Assembly (NCBI RefSeq): GCF_900112665.1
Contig: NZ_FOMN01000003.1
Location: 124,001-188,000, forward strand
Reading direction: 5' to 3'
DNA: 64,000 nucleotides
Source of the DNA: Lactobacillus bombicola
Lineage (GTDB): Bacteria > Bacillota > Bacilli > Lactobacillales > Lactobacillaceae
Made by a program: the position numbers and the translations under genes. Shown piece by piece: positions 28,097-37,769 of the stretch (the stretch's first letter is position 1; every line of letters starts with the position of its first letter). Below the pieces are notes generated by a model. That model searched no databases. It had not been told where the DNA came from and was given only the letters and a program-made list of their open reading frames with translations.

Positions 28097-28999
28097 ATGA
28101 AAAAATATTTTAAAACATTTGCTACAGTTGCTGCTGTAGCCGGAATTGCATTGTCAACTACTGCTTGTTCTAATGGTGGAAAGGCTGTTGCTTCATATAA
28201 AGGCGGGAAAATTACTCAACAGGAGTATTACGATGAAATGAAAAAGTCACAAGCCGGCCAAACTGCTTTAGCAAATATGATTATCAATCACGTTTTGGAT
28301 GAACAATATGGCAGTAAAGTTTCAAAGAAACAAGTTGATAAGCAATTTGATAATTACAAAAAACAATATGGTGCGCAGTTTAGTGCTGTCTTGCAGCAAA
28401 ATGGGATGACTGTTTCAAGTTTTAAGCAAAATTTAAAAACTAACCTACTTACCGAGGAAGCTTTAAAAGATATTAAGAAAATTTCTAAGAGTCAAGAAGA
28501 TAAGGCTTGGAAATCATACCAGCCCAAAGTAACTGTACAACATATTTTGGTGGCTAAAAAATCACAAGCGGAAAATATTATTAGTGAATTAAATGATGGT
28601 AAAAGTTTTAGTAGCCTCGTTAAAAAATATTCACTTGATACTGGCACTAAGTCAAAAGCAGGAAAATTACCTGCCTTTGACTCAACCGATTCAAGTTTAG
28701 ATCCTGCTTTTAAAAATGCGGCATTTAAATTAAAAACCGGTCAGACAACTAAAGAACCAGTAAAATCACAATCAGGTTATCACGTGATTAAAATGATTAA
28801 CCATCCATCTAAAGGGACGTTTGCTTCTCATAAAAAAGCTATTGATGAAGAGATTTATCATTCAATGGCGCAAGATCAAGAAACAATGCGTAGTGTAATT
28901 GCGACAGTTTTGAAGAAAGCTGATATTCAAATTAAAGATAACGATTTGAAGAATGTTTTATCTTCATACGTAAGTGCCGGTGACATCAATAAAAAGTAG
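28097..28999 (+). CDS. prsA: Foldase PrsA (parvulin-type lipoprotein)
   Basis: A 300-residue lipid-anchored extracellular peptidyl-prolyl isomerase that folds secreted proteins. Signal peptide with lipobox STTACS; the N-terminal chaperone region (25-135) and the parvulin domain (VQHILVAKKSQAENII to QSGYHVIKMI) are clear. The start at 28097 follows GGAGAG; a GTG or ATG-like upstream extension is not signal-like. It is near hit and yhaM, as in Bacillus. Confidence 0.93.
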   Translation: MKKYFKTFATVAAVAGIALSTTACSNGGKAVASYKGGKITQQEYYDEMKKSQAGQTALANMIINHVLDEQYGSKVSKKQVDKQFDNYKKQYGAQFSAVLQQNGMTVSSFKQNLKTNLLTEEALKDIKKISKSQEDKAWKSYQPKVTVQHILVAKKSQAENIISELNDGKSFSSLVKKYSLDTGTKSKAGKLPAFDSTDSSLDPAFKNAAFKLKTGQTTKEPVKSQSGYHVIKMINHPSKGTFASHKKAIDEEIYHSMAQDQETMRSVIATVLKKADIQIKDNDLKNVLSSYVSAGDINKK

Positions 29000-29019
29000 T
29001 TAGCTGAACTACTTAATTG

Positions 29020-29051
29020 AGGCTTATTGCAATATTAATTTCAATAAGCCT
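29020..29051 (+). terminator. Terminator after prsA
   Basis: A 10-bp stem AGGCTTATTG/CAATAAGCCT with a 12-base loop, followed by TTATTA. The T run is short, so the strength is uncertain. Confidence 0.6.
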
Positions 29052-29059
29052 TTATTAAG

Positions 29060-29085
29060 CCTTTATTGTTAGCTAACAATAAAGG
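29060..29085. repeat. Perfect 26-bp palindrome
   Basis: The arms CCTTTATTGTTAG and CTAACAATAAAGG meet without a spacer. It sits between the prsA terminator and the yhaM terminator, with no promoter beside it. It could be a protein-binding site or a long hairpin. Confidence 0.8.
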
Positions 29086-29106
29086 GATCATTTATCCGTA
29101 ACCAAA

Positions 29107-29157
29107 TAAAAAATACTGTTAATGGTTTAACATAAATTCAACCACTAGCAGTATTTT
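29107..29157. terminator. Bidirectional terminator between prsA and yhaM
   Basis: A long hairpin (AAAAATACTG...CAGTATTTTT with further pairing GGTT/AACC) flanked by A and T runs. It can end yhaM transcripts on the minus strand and prsA read-through on the plus strand. Confidence 0.75.
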
Positions 29158-29174
29158 TATTTTATCAATTATAG

Positions 29175-30152
29175 TTATTCCAGCTTCCGGGATTCTGTCA
29201 ACGCTTGATCTTCCTTAGGGCGATAAAATTTTCTCCCTCCTTGACTCATAATATTTGCAGTAAAATTCCCTGGCTTAGTTTGCTGTAAGGCATTAGTTAT
29301 TGCATATATCGATGCATCTAAATCGTCAATTCGATGGAGCAGCTCTGCTTCCAATAATGCGGGTAATTTAGGTGAGCCATATTCATATTTCCCATGATGA
29401 GATAATACCATGTGGCGCAATAATAACAAGTCTTCCAATTCCGGACTAATTTTAAGCTCACGCGCGGCTAACATTATCTGCTCATCGATTAAAACGAGAT
29501 GACCAATAAGATTACCCTCTGTAGTATATTGCGTTGCAGCAGGACCTGTTAATTCTAAAACTTTACCCATGTCATGCAAAATACACCCCGCATAAAGAAG
29601 TGAACGATTAACTTGAGGATAATTAGCAGTAAGCGCTTTAGCATCACGCAACATCGAGACTGTATGATATGCTAATCCACTACGTACAGCATGATGGTTA
29701 CTTTTTCCAGCTGGATAATCAAAGAACGGCTGATTCCATTTTTTTAATAGATATTGAACAATTTTACTCCATGTTGAATTTATAATCTCCGAAGCATAAT
29801 TATAAATTTCTGCCTTCATTACAGAAATTGTTTCAGGCGCAGCCTTAATAAACTGATCTAAATCATAACCCTCTTCAGGACCAACTACTCGCAAACTATA
29901 TATTTTTAGTTGCGGCTGATTTTGGTACTCTTCCCGTTTACCATCTACTTCAACAATAGTTCCTTCACTATAACTAGCTGCATCCTGACTGCCAGCATCC
30001 CAGTAGTTGCCACGAATCTCACCTGAAGCATCACAAAAAGTTAAGGCCAAATACAATTTGCCTTTTTTAGTATGTAATAACTGGGAACTTTTTATCAATA
30101 AAACTAATTCTAATTCTTCGCCATCATTATAATCCAGCAAACGCTTGTACAT
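29175..30152 (-). CDS. yhaM: 3'-5' exoribonuclease YhaM
   Basis: 325 residues. An N-terminal OB-fold nucleic-acid-binding domain (about 10-95) is followed by an HD domain: the His-Asp pair is in GCILHDMGKVLE, with other ligands in RSGLAYHTVSML and MVLSHHGKYEYGSP. YhaM degrades short RNAs in Gram-positive bacteria. The start has GAGAGGAAA upstream, and it lies one base after yhaN. Confidence 0.93.
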   Translation of the reverse strand: MYKRLLDYNDGEELELVLLIKSSQLLHTKKGKLYLALTFCDASGEIRGNYWDAGSQDAASYSEGTIVEVDGKREEYQNQPQLKIYSLRVVGPEEGYDLDQFIKAAPETISVMKAEIYNYASEIINSTWSKIVQYLLKKWNQPFFDYPAGKSNHHAVRSGLAYHTVSMLRDAKALTANYPQVNRSLLYAGCILHDMGKVLELTGPAATQYTTEGNLIGHLVLIDEQIMLAARELKISPELEDLLLLRHMVLSHHGKYEYGSPKLPALLEAELLHRIDDLDASIYAITNALQQTKPGNFTANIMSQGGRKFYRPKEDQALTESRKLE

Positions 30153-30153
30153 T

Positions 30154-32646
30154 TTAGTTTCCTCTCGTAAAAGTTAATGGTTGTCGTTGCAATTTAGTAG
30201 CCAAATTAGCTTGCGCCGTAAAAATCAAAACTTGATTACTTTGTGCAACTTTATTTAATAACTGCGTAATTTGCTCAGTTCGTTGCTCATCAAAATTTAC
30301 AAATGAATCATCAATTAAAATTGGCATATTAATTTGGTCCTTGATTTGCTCAATAAATGCTAACTTAAGAGCAAAATAAAGCTGTTCTGAAGTTCCGCGT
30401 GACAAATACTGCACTTTGATTTTTTTGCCATCATAGCGATTGACTGCTAATTTTTTTTCAATTTGAATATCATTATACCGATTATTAGTTAATAGCTGCA
30501 AATATTCTTGAGCCGTAATCAGCATTTTAGGAAAACGTTCATTAGAGGCAAGGTTAAGTGCCTGACTAATCCACTTAGCAGCACTTAAATTTGATAAGTA
30601 TTCTGCTGATAAGTTTTTAAACTGTGCTTGTGTGTTGGCTAGTTCTTGTTGCGCCGAAAAAACTGCTGTTGAGCTAGCTAGAGTAGCCATTTTTACTTTA
30701 ATTTCAGCAATCTTATTTTGGCTAGCACTAATTTGCTTTTGCTCTTTAGCTATTTTTTGCGCTAAAGTCGTTAGTTGGTCCGTAAAAGCTTGTGCATTTT
30801 GCGTCAATTCCTTTAACTTTGCTATATCTGAATTAAGATTATTATTTAAAAGGTCGATTTTTATTTTAAGTGCAGTTTGTTGCTCATTTTTTACTTGCTG
30901 GTTAGCATATTCAGTCATATTTTCAACTTGCGCCTGTGTCAATTCAGTTTGTAGCAGTGCGTTAGTTTTAGCCAGTAACTCATTATTTTCGATTAAATTA
31001 GACTGCAAGTCAGCTTTTACTTCTGAGTAATGATTAATTTTTGCTATCTTTTCTTCTAATTGATTCAATGCCTCGCTAACAGCAGAAAAATTGTATTCAA
31101 CTGGTACACCTAATTTTTTACTTATTTGATCCGCCAGATGTTGCATTTTACCTAATAATTCTGCCTCTTGCTGTATAATAGTTGCTTTTTTTTGTTTTTG
31201 TAATTGCAATTGCCGCCAAGCACTCAGTAATCCTGTTAAATCTAGCTGAGTACTACTTAAACCATATTTTTGATAGAAAACCTCATGTTGCTGTTTGATG
31301 GCATTTACATTGTGTGCTTCATTGACTTTTGCTACCCTTTGTTCTCGTTGCTGCTTTTGCTGCCATCCAATCGGCAAAATTGCCGTAATTAATATTAACC
31401 CACCAAATATTTTTGAGTTAGTAACAAATAAAATTAAACCTAAAATTATTAAAAAAATACCTAAGAATAAAAAATTATGGTTTTGCGCTTCCCCTTTTTC
31501 ACTTACTTGATCAATACTTGGTAATTTTTGATAGTCCCTTTGTAAATTTATAACTTCAGCTTGGTTAAAATTAGCAATTTTATTCAATTCTGGACTGATA
31601 GCTAATAACTCTTGTTGATCTTCTTGTAAACGATACTCTTCTTGCTTGCAATTCTTATATTCAGACTGCCATTGTAATAATTCTGGCCTTTCTTGTAGTA
31701 TACGCTTAGATTCAGGCGCAATATCGGCTACCTTTCCCAGTTGATCTATTCTTTGCTGTAAATTTTCTTTATTTTCTTGTAAATTTTGAATTTTTAAAGC
31801 TAAAGTTTGCGCTACATGATACTTTTTTTCATCAAAATTGACGGGCTTAACTTGATCCTTCAATTCCAGCAATTCTCTATAACTAGGAATAAGATTTTCT
31901 AAGCGTTCTAATTGACTATACTCTTTTTGCAAATCAAAGAGGTCTTCCTCGTAAGCATTTTGTTGCTCTTGTAAGTTCGTATATTCTTTAGCTAAATTTT
32001 GATAAATAATAAATTCATTTTCAGCTTTGTTTACGTTGATTCTTTTTTCTTGTAACTCTTTGAGTAGACGATTAAGTGGTGGAACAGTTCCTGCCTTTTT
32101 AAATAAGTTACTTGCCTTTTTAGCAAAATCATTCCGCAAATCAATTAATTTGTCACTATTAGCTGCTCCTAAATAGTAAATGTGCTCTAACAAATCGGAC
32201 TGTTGAATTTTATCTATTTTACCCAGCATATCTTGATTAAAAATAAAACTATCAGCATAAAAATCACCGTCAATATTTTTTATTTGATCAAAAAAAATAT
32301 TTTCTGGTACTACTTGATTATTACGTTTGACTATTAACGTACCTATTTTTGAACCCCTACCACTCACATATAAGCGTTCTAGTTCATAATCATTTTGTTG
32401 ATCGTCTTTAAAAAAGAGCGCGCCACCCATCGGACTTACGTGTGCAAGTGGCTTATAATCTTCAAAAAAGTCACTCGCATGTTTGGCTAAATGAAACCCA
32501 AACAAAATTTGCTTAATAAAAGCAACAATTGTACTTTTGCCTGCTTCGTTGACACCATAAAAAGCATTGAGATGGGAATTTGGTAATTCAACTGTAAAAT
32601 TTGAAAATTGGCCAAAATTGACAATTTTAAGTTTAACTAATTTCAT
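30154..32646 (-). CDS. yhaN: SMC/Rad50-like ATPase YhaN
   Basis: 830 residues. Walker A YGVNEAGKSTIVAF and the late Walker B PILIDDSFVNFDE flank a long coiled coil (about 190-700). A hydrophobic pair of segments near 395-430 (FLFLGIFLIILGLILF) is unusual for SbcC but known for YhaN. Its start overlaps yhaO by 14 bp. It likely works with YhaO as an SbcCD-like complex on DNA. Confidence 0.9.
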   Translation of the reverse strand: MKLVKLKIVNFGQFSNFTVELPNSHLNAFYGVNEAGKSTIVAFIKQILFGFHLAKHASDFFEDYKPLAHVSPMGGALFFKDDQQNDYELERLYVSGRGSKIGTLIVKRNNQVVPENIFFDQIKNIDGDFYADSFIFNQDMLGKIDKIQQSDLLEHIYYLGAANSDKLIDLRNDFAKKASNLFKKAGTVPPLNRLLKELQEKRINVNKAENEFIIYQNLAKEYTNLQEQQNAYEEDLFDLQKEYSQLERLENLIPSYRELLELKDQVKPVNFDEKKYHVAQTLALKIQNLQENKENLQQRIDQLGKVADIAPESKRILQERPELLQWQSEYKNCKQEEYRLQEDQQELLAISPELNKIANFNQAEVINLQRDYQKLPSIDQVSEKGEAQNHNFLFLGIFLIILGLILFVTNSKIFGGLILITAILPIGWQQKQQREQRVAKVNEAHNVNAIKQQHEVFYQKYGLSSTQLDLTGLLSAWRQLQLQKQKKATIIQQEAELLGKMQHLADQISKKLGVPVEYNFSAVSEALNQLEEKIAKINHYSEVKADLQSNLIENNELLAKTNALLQTELTQAQVENMTEYANQQVKNEQQTALKIKIDLLNNNLNSDIAKLKELTQNAQAFTDQLTTLAQKIAKEQKQISASQNKIAEIKVKMATLASSTAVFSAQQELANTQAQFKNLSAEYLSNLSAAKWISQALNLASNERFPKMLITAQEYLQLLTNNRYNDIQIEKKLAVNRYDGKKIKVQYLSRGTSEQLYFALKLAFIEQIKDQINMPILIDDSFVNFDEQRTEQITQLLNKVAQSNQVLIFTAQANLATKLQRQPLTFTRGN

Positions 32647-33847
32647 CGCTAATTCCTTTCAGCTTATTATTCAATTCAACTTCAGTCAGTTGTACAACCT
32701 CCTGTAAAAAATTTTCATCCTCAATGAGCTGACTAGCAAACTCATCCTTTTGAACCCAGTCTTTACAAAAGGCTAAAAAGTTATTTTTGTCAAAAACATC
32801 TTTTTTAGCCTGATTAAAGTAGGTTAAATCATTACTTGCAACTTCAAGCTGGCTATTGGAAGAGAAACGGATATCAACTAATTGTGAATTATAATCTAAT
32901 TTACTAGAAATCATTTGCCAAAACTGGCTATCTTGAATTAAATCACGTTCTTTTTCATTTAAAAATTCTGCTCCATTAATCTGTAAGCTATAATACGTAG
33001 TTGCCTTAGCTTTAGTTACTGTTAAAATTTTCTTTTGTAAATCAGTTGGGCTAATTGGGGCATTTAACTTAATATCGACTTGTTGCCAAATAATTGGACT
33101 AGTCTGCAAGAAGCTAATTTTTGTTTCTTTTGTGCGTTCGTCTATTTCGCCAAAATAACATCCCTTTGCGCCTTTTTCATTAATATGGCGCCCTTGAATA
33201 TTACCTGAATAAGCAATCAATGGCTTCTCAGATAATATTTGCCGTAAATGAATATGACCTAAAGCAAAATAGTCATAATTTAGCTCCTTTAATTCAGTTA
33301 AATTAAAAGGTGCATATACATTTTGATTACTTTTTCCTGATTTTTCTTGTGCGTGCATAATGCCAAAGTTATAATTGGCATTCTTTGCCGGAAAGGCTGC
33401 CACTTTATCAATTGTAATATGGTTATTAAGATACGAAAAGCCCGTAACGCTGTATTTAAAGCCGCTGTCAGTTTGTCGATTGATAGTTTCAATTTTTTCG
33501 CTATTACCGAGTAACTTAAAATAAGGACTATCAGGAACTAGCAAGTCGGTTTTTTGCATATGGTCATGATTACCAAAAATCATTACAACTTGAATCTTTG
33601 CTTTAGTTAAGCGTTCAACTTCACTTGCAAAAAATAATTGGCTACTTGGATTAGGGCGGGGACTATCAAATGTATCACCAGCAATTAGTACAAGGTCCAC
33701 TTTTTCTTTTATTGCTACATTAACAATTTGGGTTAGCGACTCATTAGGAGCTTGGTGAATTTGGGTAAAACTGTTAGATGGTAAAAAAGATAGTCCTAAA
33801 AATGGACTATCTAAATGCGCATCTGCTAAATGAATAAATTTCATCAT
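32633..33847 (-). CDS. yhaO: SbcD/Mre11-like nuclease YhaO
   Basis: 404 residues of the calcineurin-like phosphoesterase fold: LADAHLDSPF (DxH), LIAGDTFDSPR (GDxxD), IFGNHDHMQ (GNHD), and ALGHIHLRQ (GHxH) supply the metal ligands. With YhaN it forms a two-subunit nuclease/ATPase. Either of the first two Met codons may start it. It lies 5 bases downstream of yheA. Confidence 0.92.
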   Translation of the reverse strand: MMKFIHLADAHLDSPFLGLSFLPSNSFTQIHQAPNESLTQIVNVAIKEKVDLVLIAGDTFDSPRPNPSSQLFFASEVERLTKAKIQVVMIFGNHDHMQKTDLLVPDSPYFKLLGNSEKIETINRQTDSGFKYSVTGFSYLNNHITIDKVAAFPAKNANYNFGIMHAQEKSGKSNQNVYAPFNLTELKELNYDYFALGHIHLRQILSEKPLIAYSGNIQGRHINEKGAKGCYFGEIDERTKETKISFLQTSPIIWQQVDIKLNAPISPTDLQKKILTVTKAKATTYYSLQINGAEFLNEKERDLIQDSQFWQMISSKLDYNSQLVDIRFSSNSQLEVASNDLTYFNQAKKDVFDKNNFLAFCKDWVQKDEFASQLIEDENFLQEVVQLTEVELNNKLKGISDEIS

Positions 33848-33852
33848 TACTA

Positions 33853-34203
33853 CTAATTTCTAAGACCTTCGTAAAGATCATTAATCGGCTTAGTAATTAC
33901 TTTTTGAACATCATCCACTGTTTTATATAGACCTTGTTCAACTTGTAACAATTTTAAAATTTGTGAGTTTTTTTGCACTTGTTCATTCAATTTTTGATAA
34001 TTTTCTTGTAATTCTGGTGATAGCTCTTTGCCTTGAGATTGAGTGCTAATAATTTCACTTTGCAACTTATCCATTTGCTTAAATAAGGATAAGCTTTCCT
34101 CATCACTCTTGACTTCAGCAATTGCCTTTTCTAAAGCTTTAAATTCATCGATTTGTTGTAAATCACTAGCCAATTGATTAGCTGAATCATAAATATTTAT
34201 CAT
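33853..34203 (-). CDS. yheA: YlbF/YmcA family protein YheA (UPF0342)
   Basis: 116 residues, mostly helical and charged: ALEKAIAEVKSDEESLSLF and a central coiled coil. The family includes YlbF and YmcA, partners in RNA processing in Bacillus, but YheA's own role is not established. AGGAGG upstream. It starts 15 bases after the PBP stop and leads into yhaO. Confidence 0.85.
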   Translation of the reverse strand: MINIYDSANQLASDLQQIDEFKALEKAIAEVKSDEESLSLFKQMDKLQSEIISTQSQGKELSPELQENYQKLNEQVQKNSQILKLLQVEQGLYKTVDDVQKVITKPINDLYEGLRN

Positions 34204-34218
34204 AGTAATCCTCCTAAG

Positions 34219-36276
34219 TTAGTGGTCGAAAAGACCTTTGACATCATTATACCATTCATTAAGTTTTTGACTTGCCGATCCAATGGTTTTTTCAATTTTA
34301 TTACTAAAGCCATTAGTCCAATCTGAATTAGCACCATTATTTTTAATAATTTGACTGGGTGCCTTTTCAATAAACTGATTTTGTGCAGTATATGGTAAAA
34401 TTCCTTCCATTTCTGCTTTATAAAGGCGAGTTATTTCAGTTTCAGAAACGCCACGCATAAAATGCTTTTTATCGGTTCGATCAAACCCAACCCAAGTAGC
34501 AACAACAACATCAGGCGTATATCCAACAATCCACTGATCCTTAGTCCCAAAGCCATAAGAATTGGGAACCTCTGTCGAACCAGTTTTACCCGCTACCCGG
34601 TAACCAGCAGGTTGCGCTGATGCACCAGTACCATTAGCAAATACACCTAAAAGCATCGTCGTCATTTCTTTAGCCGTATTTTCTGAAATTATACGATGGT
34701 GACCGTGATTGTGATTTTCTGCAATTACATTACCACTGGCATCAGTAATCTTAGTAATAAAAAATGAGCTATCAGGCAAATTACCTTTATTGGCAAAAGC
34801 CGAGTAGGCCCGGGCCATTTGGACTGGCGAAACTCCAGTTGACAATCCTCCTAAAGCTAGCGCTAAATTTTGATCTTCCTTTGGGATTTTTATACCAAAA
34901 TTATTTGCGGACTGAACACCTTTAGCCACGCCAATTCGATCAAGTAACCAAACAGCTGGCACATTTTTACTTTGAGCCAAGGCGACAAACATGGGAATTT
35001 TATCAGAATAGCCATTATCAACATTATGTGGTTGATAACCATTACGCCCAAAACGTTGTAATTTGTTGGATAACAAGGAGTCATAATGATAGTCTTGTTG
35101 TAATGCTGGAGCATAAGTAACGATTGGCTTAATTGATGATCCTGGCTGTCTTTTCATTTGCGTGGCACGATTATAGCCGCGAAAGACATGCTCATTTCGC
35201 CCACCAATTACGGCTCTAACAGCACCTGAAGTAGGATCCATTACCACACTGGCTGCTTGTGTTTTAGTGCCGTCAGCTGCATTAGGTGGAAAAAGCCAAG
35301 CTTGAGCAAATTTTGCTTGAAGTTGCTTTTGATAATTTTGATTTAAAGAGGTGTATATCTTTAAACCTTTATTCATCACATCTTCTTCTTTCAACCCATA
35401 GCGACTGATTGCTTCATTTACAACTGCATCAAAGAAATAGGGATAACGATAACCATCTTGATTATGGTAGGTGTCGCGCAAATTCAAACCTTGACTCTGC
35501 TCAACTTTAGCTTGCTGAGCAGTAAGTTTGTTATTTTGCACCATTAAATCTAAAACAACATTGCGGCGCGCAAGCGAATATGACATATGATCAATTGGAT
35601 TATACTGACTAGGGTTTCTCAAAATGCCTGCAAGAGTTGCTCCTTCTCCTGGTGTTAGTTGACTTGCATTTTTACCAAAATATTTTTGACTAGCATCCTG
35701 CACCCCCCAAACACCATTACCAAAATATGCTTTATTAAGATACATCGTTAAAATATCTTTTTTTGAATAGACATGGTTAATTTCCACAGCAAAAAAAAGT
35801 TCTTCGATTTTCCGTGAAAAAGTCTGCTTTTGCGTTAAAAGCGCATTTTTAGCTAGTTGCTGCGTAATCGTTGAACCACCACCAGCAATTTGTCCACGAT
35901 GGGCGATCAGTCCTAAAGCAGCTCTAGCCATGCCTTTAATACTGAAACCAGGGTTTTTCCAAAAAGTTCTATCCTCAGTAGAAATGACTGCGTTCTTGAC
36001 ATTTGCCGAAATTTTATTATATTCAACAAAGGTGCCTTTTTGAGAATAAAGCGACCCTGCCTTTTGATTTTTATAATCATAAATGGCAGTAGTGGTCGAC
36101 AAAGAGGCCTTTAAGTTAGAAATATTTGAAGTTTTAACCTTAACGGTATAATAAGCACAAACCAAAAGAGTTAAGCTAAGCACGATTAAAATTAACCAGC
36201 GCCCGATAAAAAATCGATTATCAAATCGGTGCCAGAGGGCTTTTAGTCCCCTTTTTTTTGGTTTATTATTTTCCAT
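34219..36276 (-). CDS. pbp: Class A penicillin-binding protein (PBP1A/2A type)
   Basis: 685 residues, bifunctional peptidoglycan synthase. N-terminal membrane anchor (about 28-46). Glycosyltransferase domain with STEDRTFW (catalytic Glu), GGSTITQQLAKN and the later KAYFGNGVWG. Transpeptidase domain with SxxK in GSSIKPI, SxN in SKNVPAVW and KTG in AGKTGSTEVP. No C-terminal extra domain beyond a short tail. Divergent from the pseudouridine synthase. Confidence 0.94.
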   Translation of the reverse strand: MENNKPKKRGLKALWHRFDNRFFIGRWLILIVLSLTLLVCAYYTVKVKTSNISNLKASLSTTTAIYDYKNQKAGSLYSQKGTFVEYNKISANVKNAVISTEDRTFWKNPGFSIKGMARAALGLIAHRGQIAGGGSTITQQLAKNALLTQKQTFSRKIEELFFAVEINHVYSKKDILTMYLNKAYFGNGVWGVQDASQKYFGKNASQLTPGEGATLAGILRNPSQYNPIDHMSYSLARRNVVLDLMVQNNKLTAQQAKVEQSQGLNLRDTYHNQDGYRYPYFFDAVVNEAISRYGLKEEDVMNKGLKIYTSLNQNYQKQLQAKFAQAWLFPPNAADGTKTQAASVVMDPTSGAVRAVIGGRNEHVFRGYNRATQMKRQPGSSIKPIVTYAPALQQDYHYDSLLSNKLQRFGRNGYQPHNVDNGYSDKIPMFVALAQSKNVPAVWLLDRIGVAKGVQSANNFGIKIPKEDQNLALALGGLSTGVSPVQMARAYSAFANKGNLPDSSFFITKITDASGNVIAENHNHGHHRIISENTAKEMTTMLLGVFANGTGASAQPAGYRVAGKTGSTEVPNSYGFGTKDQWIVGYTPDVVVATWVGFDRTDKKHFMRGVSETEITRLYKAEMEGILPYTAQNQFIEKAPSQIIKNNGANSDWTNGFSNKIEKTIGSASQKLNEWYNDVKGLFDH

Positions 36277-36363
36277 TAGACAATGCTCCTTTTAGAAACA
36301 ATTGAAATTGTATCATATCCAAAACTATTATTTATATTTAAAAAGAAGATTTAATAAATATTT

Positions 36364-37233
36364 ATGAGCTATTATTTTACACTTACCTATCCGCCCAATC
36401 TTGCCCCTTGCTCAATAAGCAATCTGTTACGCTATTTGTTAATACCTCGAAAATGGCGTCATTTTTTACGAACAGAACAAAAAATATTAATTAATGGCCA
36501 TTATCGCTATTTTAATCAACTTGTTTTGCCAAATGAAAAAATAGAATTGCAACTTGATCATGTTGATTCCCTGCAAGGAGTATATCCACCGAGTGGGCGT
36601 TTGCCAGATGTAGTTTATGAAGACCATGATCTGTTAATAATAAATAAGCCCACGGGACAAAAGACTCATCCCAATTTACACGAAACAGATACGGCGTTAA
36701 ACGATTGTACAACTTATTTAAAGAACACGCCCTTTATTGTACACCGTTTAGATATGCTGACCAATGGCTTACTACTAATAGCTAAAAATCCAGCCGTTGT
36801 CCCCATCCTAAATAGAGAATTAGCTCAAAAAATTTTCCACCGAGAATATTTAGCGATTGTTGATCATGCCCAAAATTTACACAATGCTGGGACAATTAAT
36901 TTACCAATTGGTCACGACCCACTCGACCAACGTAAACGTAAGATTCGCAATGATGGTTTAACCTCTATAACTAATTATCAAGTTTTGCAGCGTTACGCTA
37001 ACAATTCGGCTTTAGTCAAACTAAAGCTAGAAACTGGTCGAACACATCAAATTCGCGTTCATCTAGCTGCACTAGGCAGCCCAATCATTGGTGATCCACT
37101 TTACAATTCAGAATTTACCGGTAGTGAGTCACTTCAGCTAACAGCTTACCAAGTATCTTTGACTAAGCCATTTTCTTTTGAGCAAATTAAGGTTACTTTG
37201 CCTTTTAGCAAAATTAATTTAATTAATAACTAA
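36364..37233 (+). CDS. RluD/RluA-family pseudouridine synthase
   Basis: 289 residues. The catalytic Asp is in IVHRLDMLTNGLL, and the RTHQIRVHLAALGSPIIGDPLY segment is typical. Converts uridine to pseudouridine in rRNA or tRNA; the exact target is not readable. The N-terminal S4-like segment is short and basic. No strong ribosome binding site is seen (AGAAG only). Ends in a shared terminator with the MerR gene. Confidence 0.92.
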   Translation: MSYYFTLTYPPNLAPCSISNLLRYLLIPRKWRHFLRTEQKILINGHYRYFNQLVLPNEKIELQLDHVDSLQGVYPPSGRLPDVVYEDHDLLIINKPTGQKTHPNLHETDTALNDCTTYLKNTPFIVHRLDMLTNGLLLIAKNPAVVPILNRELAQKIFHREYLAIVDHAQNLHNAGTINLPIGHDPLDQRKRKIRNDGLTSITNYQVLQRYANNSALVKLKLETGRTHQIRVHLAALGSPIIGDPLYNSEFTGSESLQLTAYQVSLTKPFSFEQIKVTLPFSKINLINN

Positions 37234-37267
37234 AAGAGTTGGATCAATTATTGACCCAACTTTTTTT
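37232..37267. terminator. Shared terminator, pseudouridine synthase and merR
   Basis: Arms AGTTGG and CCAACT, plus TCA/TGA pairing, flanked by A and T runs. The merR stop overlaps its edge. Confidence 0.8.
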
Positions 37268-37676
37268 ACTTACTTTTTACAGCAATATTTGACGGCTCAT
37301 AGGAATCAGGCTGGTTTTTTTGCATTATTTCAGCATAATGATTTACTTTGCGGTTAATTGTTGCTAAATGTTTTTTTAACTCTGAAATTTCGGCAAGAGT
37401 ATCTTGCTGCTGCCTAAGCATAATTTGGTACCGTTCAGAGACTGTTTGTTCACCTTCTTGCACTAATTCTAAATAATGCCGGATGTTTTTTAAGGGCATC
37501 CCAGTTTCACGAAGACAAACAACAATTTGTAGCCACTCTATATCCACATCATCAAATAAGCGATTATTATTTTGGTCCCGTTTAACAAAAGGAATCAAGC
37601 CATTATCATCATAATATCTTATTGTATAAGGAGTTAATCCCATTTTGTGTGCTACTTCTTGAACTGAATAAGTCAT
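37266..37676 (-). CDS. MerR family transcriptional regulator
   Basis: 136 residues. N-terminal winged helix: YSVQEVAHKMGLTPYTIRYYDDNGLIP, then a dimerisation coiled coil (about 80-120). No Cys cluster for metals, so it resembles the AdhR/NmlR-like group that responds to electrophiles or aldehydes; this is inference. It is divergent from two NAD(P)-binding genes whose promoter has the 19-bp spacer MerR proteins act on. Confidence 0.88.
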   Translation of the reverse strand: MTYSVQEVAHKMGLTPYTIRYYDDNGLIPFVKRDQNNNRLFDDVDIEWLQIVVCLRETGMPLKNIRHYLELVQEGEQTVSERYQIMLRQQQDTLAEISELKKHLATINRKVNHYAEIMQKNQPDSYEPSNIAVKSK

Positions 37677-37703
37677 TGTTTCACCTCTTCATAAAAAAAA
37701 GTA

Positions 37704-37734
37704 TTGCATTCGAGCTACTATAAGGAACTAAAAT
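37704..37734 (+). promoter_or_regulatory. MerR-type promoter with 19-bp spacer
   Basis: -35 TTGCAT (37704-37709) and -10 TAAAAT (37729-37734) are 19 bp apart. The long spacer, holding a weak dyad (TTCGAG...AAGGAA), is the hallmark of MerR-activated promoters. It drives the NmrA-like and SDR genes, with the regulator gene divergent. Confidence 0.7.
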
Positions 37735-37769
37735 GATTTTAAATCAAATTAGAAAGGAATTCAATTTTG

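Noticed and set aside
29175-33847. yhaMNO as a new defence system (nuclease plus SMC-like ATPase)
   Set aside because: The exact three-gene order with yheA is a conserved Bacilli chromosomal locus with known SbcCD-like features.
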